The notes beneath the pieces are model-generated. The model had not been told where the DNA came from, did not search any database, and saw nothing but the letters and a program-made list of their open reading frames with translations. Positions 60,947 to 64,000 of a stretch of DNA of 64,000 bases are shown here, piece after piece. Each line of letters begins with the position of its first letter. Positions within the stretch are counted from its first letter, which is position 1. The stretch covers positions 434,001 to 498,000 of the forward strand of contig NZ_CP048405.1 of the NCBI RefSeq assembly GCF_014084125.1, given 5' to 3'. A program made the position numbers and the translations under genes. Origin of the DNA: Streptacidiphilus sp. PB12-B1b. GTDB lineage: Bacteria > Actinomycetota > Actinomycetes > Streptomycetales > Streptomycetaceae.

Positions 60947-61381
60947 ATGGCTGCGCCGGTGATCGTGGTGGGTCTCGACGGCTCGCCCAGCAGTTGGGAT
61001 GCCTACTGCTGGGCGTTGGGGCAGGCAGCACGTTCCAGGGGGCGCCTCGTCGCGGTCTTCGTGACGCCGGCCGTCAACCCGGTCGCGGTCGCCTCCCTTG
61101 CGGGGCAGATCGACTACGGCACGCTCCAGGAGGCCGAGGACGAGGTGGCGCGGACGCTGCGGGCCGGGGCCGAGCAGCGCGCGGACGACCTCGGCGTACC
61201 CGTCGCCTTCGTCCAACAACTCGGCGGGGTTTCACGTGTCCTGGCCGGACAGGCCCGGGCCGTGAGGGCCGACCTTCTCGTCGTGGGCCGATCCACCAAG
61301 ATCCGGCACCGCCTCGCCGGAGCGCTGGGCCGACGACTCGCCCTGCGCCACGACACCCCCATCGTGGTCATCGTCCCCTGA
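60947..61381 (+). CDS. Universal stress protein (UspA family)
   Basis: 144 residues with the Usp start IVVGLDGSPSSWDAYCWAL and ATP-site-like LLVVGRSTKIRHRLAGALGRRLALRHDTPIVVI (variant of G-x2-G-x9-G-S). GGAGG precedes the ATG. Same transcription unit as the SnoaL-like gene, consistent with a stress regulon. Confidence 0.87.
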   Translation: MAAPVIVVGLDGSPSSWDAYCWALGQAARSRGRLVAVFVTPAVNPVAVASLAGQIDYGTLQEAEDEVARTLRAGAEQRADDLGVPVAFVQQLGGVSRVLAGQARAVRADLLVVGRSTKIRHRLAGALGRRLALRHDTPIVVIVP

Positions 61382-61437
61382 GCGCACGCAACCGCCGACA
61401 CGGGGACGCTGCCGGCCGCGACGGGCAGGCGGTGCGG

Positions 61438-61986
61438 TCAGCCGGACACCTCGGCCGTCAGGTGGACCAGGCCGCCGACCCCGAACTCCAGCAGCAGCGA
61501 CACGGTGCTGCCTCCGGACAGTCGCCGGGGGTCGGGCAGCGTCACCCGCGGCCCGCCCTTGCCGCCGAAAACCGTCGTCGAGCCGGGGTCCAGCTCGATC
61601 CCGGCAGGCGACAGCGAACCGTCGTCGCGGCTGTCGCCGGTCAGCGTGCCCTGCACACCACCCGGCGCCTCCACCATGGCCAGCTGCTCCGGAATGGAAC
61701 TGGCGTTGCGGACCGTCATGCGCAATGCCCCGGTGGCGGGATCGACCACCGCTCCCGTGATCTCCAGCACCACGCCGGATCCTCGTACGGTCAGCCGCCC
61801 GGGGGTGGACGCCGCCGTGGCGGGCGCACTCGTGGCCCCCGCGGCAGGGGTTGCCGCGGTGGTCGACGGCGCTGCCGCAGTGGCGCCCGCCCCGTGTGCT
61901 CCGCATCCCGTGGCCAGCGCGCCCACGAGGACAGCGGACACAACGGCGGTGCGCAAGAAGCCCGGGTACTCGCGATTCGACATCAT
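61438..61986 (-). CDS. PCu(A)C-like lipoprotein without the copper ligands
   Basis: About 182 residues. Signal peptide with a lipobox-like LATGC, a Thr/Ala-rich linker, then a PCu(A)C-type domain (LRMTVRNASSIPEQLAMVEAP ... LSPAGIELDPGSTTVFGG ... VSLLLEFGVGGLVHLTAEV). The H-x2-M...H-x-M copper ligands are not visible, so metal binding is doubtful. The palindrome at 61989-62001 abuts the start; the frame's first ATG (62001) lies inside the operator, so the ATG at 61986 or 61983 is preferred. Confidence 0.7.
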   Translation of the reverse strand: MMSNREYPGFLRTAVVSAVLVGALATGCGAHGAGATAAAPSTTAATPAAGATSAPATAASTPGRLTVRGSGVVLEITGAVVDPATGALRMTVRNASSIPEQLAMVEAPGGVQGTLTGDSRDDGSLSPAGIELDPGSTTVFGGKGGPRVTLPDPRRLSGGSTVSLLLEFGVGGLVHLTAEVSG

Positions 61987-61988
61987 CT

Positions 61989-62001
61989 TTGCATTATGCA
62001 A
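61989..62001. promoter_or_regulatory. MarR-type operator 3
   Basis: TTGCATTATGCAA, immediately upstream of the lipoprotein start; binding here would block initiation directly. Confidence 0.6.
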
Positions 62002-62210
62002 TGTCTGTCTTCGTGGCCTTCCACCGCCCCACTGCCCCCTGTCCCCGCCCTGTCTCGGACCGGGTTGCCATGTGAGTACCCGTCATCCGGTTTGTGAGCC
62101 AGCCGGAATGCCGTCGCCGGGCCGGTCGGGAGCAGCGTCCCGGGCCGGTCCGCTTGTGCGGCAAGGGGCGGCCGGCGGTGACCCACGTCGGGGCAGAGGC
62201 AGAGGCAGGG

Positions 62211-62684
62211 TCAGGTCGCGGCGGCGGGCGGCAGTGCGTCTCGCAGCGCCGAATCGCGGCTGGTGTGAGTGCGGATACGGGTGATCCGGCTATGCCGGAG
62301 GTGAAACACCGCGTAGCGGAGCTGTGGAGCGCGGCCGCTCTGGGGCGTCGGCTGCACGAGTCCCAGGGTGACGGCACCCGGGCGGACCACGGCCTCCTCG
62401 GGATGGGCGCGCAGACCCTGCTCGTGCAGGCGGCCGAGCCAGACGAGGGCCTGCGCGCGGCTGCACGGGTGCTCGGGCCCCTGGGGGACGGCTTGCAGTG
62501 AGACCGAAGGCGTCAGCAAGTCCAACTCAAGCAGCGGCGTCAGCAGTCCGGTCGCCAAAGCAGCACGTAGGTGCGCACAGATCGACAAGGAACCGGCGGG
62601 CACGGCGACACTCCAGGGGCGGGACAGGCAGGCGCCCGGGGCACCGGGCCCGATGCAAGGGAACTGCTCCGCTGCGGCGAGCAC
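62211..62684 (-). CDS. SnoaL-like protein, diverged paralogue
   Basis: About 157 residues. LRAALATGLLTPLLELDLLTPSVSL, LVWLGRLHEQGLRAHPEEAVVRPG and LRYAVFHLRHSRITRIRTHTS line up with the SnoaL-like protein at 60385-60879. The first 30 residues may not be native. Operator 4 lies 60 nt upstream, which supports its being a real gene of the MarR regulon. Confidence 0.55.
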   Translation of the reverse strand: MLAAAEQFPCIGPGAPGACLSRPWSVAVPAGSLSICAHLRAALATGLLTPLLELDLLTPSVSLQAVPQGPEHPCSRAQALVWLGRLHEQGLRAHPEEAVVRPGAVTLGLVQPTPQSGRAPQLRYAVFHLRHSRITRIRTHTSRDSALRDALPPAAAT

Positions 62685-62743
62685 ACAGAAAGCGACAAGG
62701 GCAGCAGCCGGATCCCTGTCTCCACCATGCTACGAGCAATCCA

Positions 62744-62756
62744 TTGCATGATGCAA
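62744..62756. promoter_or_regulatory. MarR-type operator 4
   Basis: TTGCATGATGCAA, upstream of the leftward SnoaL-like gene. Confidence 0.6.
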
Positions 62757-62909
62757 AGGCAGGTGGTCGGCGTCGCGTGTGGACGCACCGTGCCCGGGGT
62801 CACCGCGCCCCGCCCGCAGGGCCGCATCAGCCCTGCGGAACAACCGTGGGGCGCGTTCACCCCTCGGTTGCCCTGGTCTGGCCCCGGTTTGGCCGGGGCC
62901 AGACGTCGG

Positions 62910-64000
62910 TCAGACCGACGCGACGGCGGTCTGCGGTTGGGTGGGCCGGTGGTGCAGGGAGGCCAGGACGGACTGGTGGGTGATCCATCCGGCGAGGGTG
63001 GTGCGGTCGGTGTCCAGGACGGGCAGGCCGGCTCCGTTGCCGCCGACCAGGGAGTCCAGGGCGTCGGAGAGGTCGGTTTCGGTGGTGACGGTGCTCGGCA
63101 GGTGGGTGATGGTGGAGACGGTAGCGGCGTCGTGGGTGCCGTCGGCCAGGGTCTCGGCGGCGGTGCGGGCCGTGGCCGTACCCAGGTAGCGGCCCTCGGC
63201 GGTGACCACCGGCAAGACGCCGTGCGGTGAGGCGGCCAGGACGTCGGCCGCCCGGGCGAGCGTCATCGTCGCGGGCAGGGCCTGCGGGACGGGTTCCATG
63301 ACCGCGCCGACCTTGATCCCGGCGAAGTGCGCGCCCGGGGCCTTCTCGTCGAGGTCGATGCCGCGCCGGCGCAGCTTCAGGCTGTAGATGGTGTCGCGGG
63401 TCAGCGCCCGGGAGACGCCGGTGGCCAGCACGATCGCGGTCATCAGCGGCAGGATGATGCTGTACTCGCCGGTGAGTTCGAACAGGATGATCACGGCGGT
63501 GATCGGTGCTCGCGCGGATCCGGCGAAGACCGCGCCCATGCCGATCAGCCCGTAGGCGCCGACCGGCCCGGCGACGCCGGGGACCAGGTCGTGCGCGGCT
63601 GCTCCGAAGGCGGAGCCGAGCATCGCGCCCATGAACAGCGAGGGCGCGAACACGCCGCCGGAGCCGCCGATCCCGATGGTCAGACTGGTCGCCACGATCT
63701 TCCCGAGCAGCAGGACGATCAGGAACCCGATCACGTACTTGCCCCCGACCGCGTTCTCCAGGACCGGGTAGCCCACCCCGTACATCTCGGGCAGGAGCAG
63801 CAGCAGGAGTCCCAGCAGCAGGCCGCCGATGGCGGGGCGGGCCCATTCGGGTCCGCGCCAGGCGGCGTCGCACAGGTCCTCGATCCGGTAGAGGACCTTG
63901 GTGAAGCCGACGCCGAGGGCCCCGGCGAGCAGGCCCAGTAGGGCGAACAGCAGGTACTGGCTGAGGTGCTGGACCTGAAAGGCAGGCAGGTGCAGGAAGG
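62910..64000 (-). CDS. ClC-family chloride channel/transporter with CBS domains (5-prime end outside window)
   Basis: The C-terminal about 363 residues are in the window; the start lies beyond the right edge. The selectivity motif GGSGGVFAPSLFMGAMLG, the GMGAVFAGSARAPITAVIILFELTG segment and two C-terminal CBS repeats (VMEPVPQALPATMTLARAADVL; HLPSTVTTETDLSDALDSL) define a ClC with a nucleotide-sensing tail. Moves chloride, possibly in acid resistance. Confidence 0.92.
   Translation of the reverse strand, partial: FLHLPAFQVQHLSQYLLFALLGLLAGALGVGFTKVLYRIEDLCDAAWRGPEWARPAIGGLLLGLLLLLLPEMYGVGYPVLENAVGGKYVIGFLIVLLLGKIVATSLTIGIGGSGGVFAPSLFMGAMLGSAFGAAAHDLVPGVAGPVGAYGLIGMGAVFAGSARAPITAVIILFELTGEYSIILPLMTAIVLATGVSRALTRDTIYSLKLRRRGIDLDEKAPGAHFAGIKVGAVMEPVPQALPATMTLARAADVLAASPHGVLPVVTAEGRYLGTATARTAAETLADGTHDAATVSTITHLPSTVTTETDLSDALDSLVGGNGAGLPVLDTDRTTLAGWITHQSVLASLHHRPTQPQTAVASV

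Noticed and set aside
60876..60962. 28-codon GTG-started frame overlapping the SnoaL-like stop
   Set aside because: Basic low-complexity peptide that overlaps the universal stress protein start; the GTGA overlap alone is not enough support.

Overview
The window is very GC-rich. Its families (WhiB, DUF5999, DUF2637, DUF317, DUF5134, actinobacterial IHF, ATP-binding anti-sigma-like proteins) and its many GTG starts and 4-nt ATGA/GTGA gene overlaps point to a Streptomyces-like actinomycete (Streptomyces, Kitasatospora or Streptacidiphilus). Almost no core metabolism is present. It reads as an accessory region: a plasmid, or a chromosomal arm carrying integrated mobile elements. I cannot tell which from the sequence alone.

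Layout. (1) 1-7.7 kb: the start of a sigma factor running off the left edge, a DUF929 thioredoxin-fold/VKOR redox pair, a copper-type P1B ATPase with a small Met-rich membrane protein, and three multi-pass membrane proteins. (2) 7.9-10.5 kb: a Nur-box-controlled superoxide dismutase with a frameshift, a MucR-like gene cut by an IS remnant, a small membrane protein and an IS110 remnant. (3) 10.9-13.7 kb: integrase, XRE regulator and excisionase-like gene of an integrative element, with paired operators. (4) 13.7-21.9 kb: a tightly coupled seven-gene operon (radical SAM, Asp/Glu-racemase-like, HhH-GPD-like, PfkB kinase, double nucleoside-deoxyribosyltransferase-like, P-loop dNMP-kinase-like, MazG-like) with a divergent XRE/TPR regulator and an SDR. 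This is the best candidate here for an undescribed nucleoside or nucleobase system. (5) 22-32.5 kb: two ATP-binding regulators, small Streptomyces proteins, two Nudix hydrolases, a VanX-like protein, a TauD-like oxygenase, two glycosyltransferases and a nucleotide-sugar dehydrogenase, a glycoconjugate-like set. (6) 32.5-35.8 kb: PAP2-like, MAB_1171c-like, ImmA/IrrE and XRE genes with repeated operators. (7) 36-43 kb: replication and mobilisation module (replication initiator with internal repeats, DnaC-like ATPase, WhiB, DUF2637, MobC, relaxase) with an oriT-like double inverted repeat. (8) 44.3-52 kb: arsenic resistance cluster (MFS transporter, ArsO-like flavoprotein, Cys-rich protein, two ArsR, aquaporin, two arsenate-reductase-family genes, thioredoxin reductase). 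(9) 52-55.7 kb: small plasmid-type genes and a tRNA-Arg(CCU). (10) 56-64 kb: a MarR regulator and a probable regulon marked by four copies of TTGCA-N3-TGCAA. It covers a second DUF929-VKOR pair (now separated from its operator by a complete IS4-family insertion), an IHF-like protein, two SnoaL-like proteins, a universal stress protein and a PCu(A)C-like lipoprotein. A ClC chloride channel runs off the right edge.

Functional reading. The two ends carry paralogous periplasmic disulfide/redox pairs next to copper or stress genes. The middle combines transfer and replication genes with cargo for nucleotide chemistry, sugar chemistry and arsenic detoxification. Three genes (SOD at 8.27 kb, WhiB at 38.76 kb, ArsC-like at 50.27 kb) each look exactly one base short in or beside a short G or C run. 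That may be assembly error rather than decay and should be settled before calling pseudogenes.
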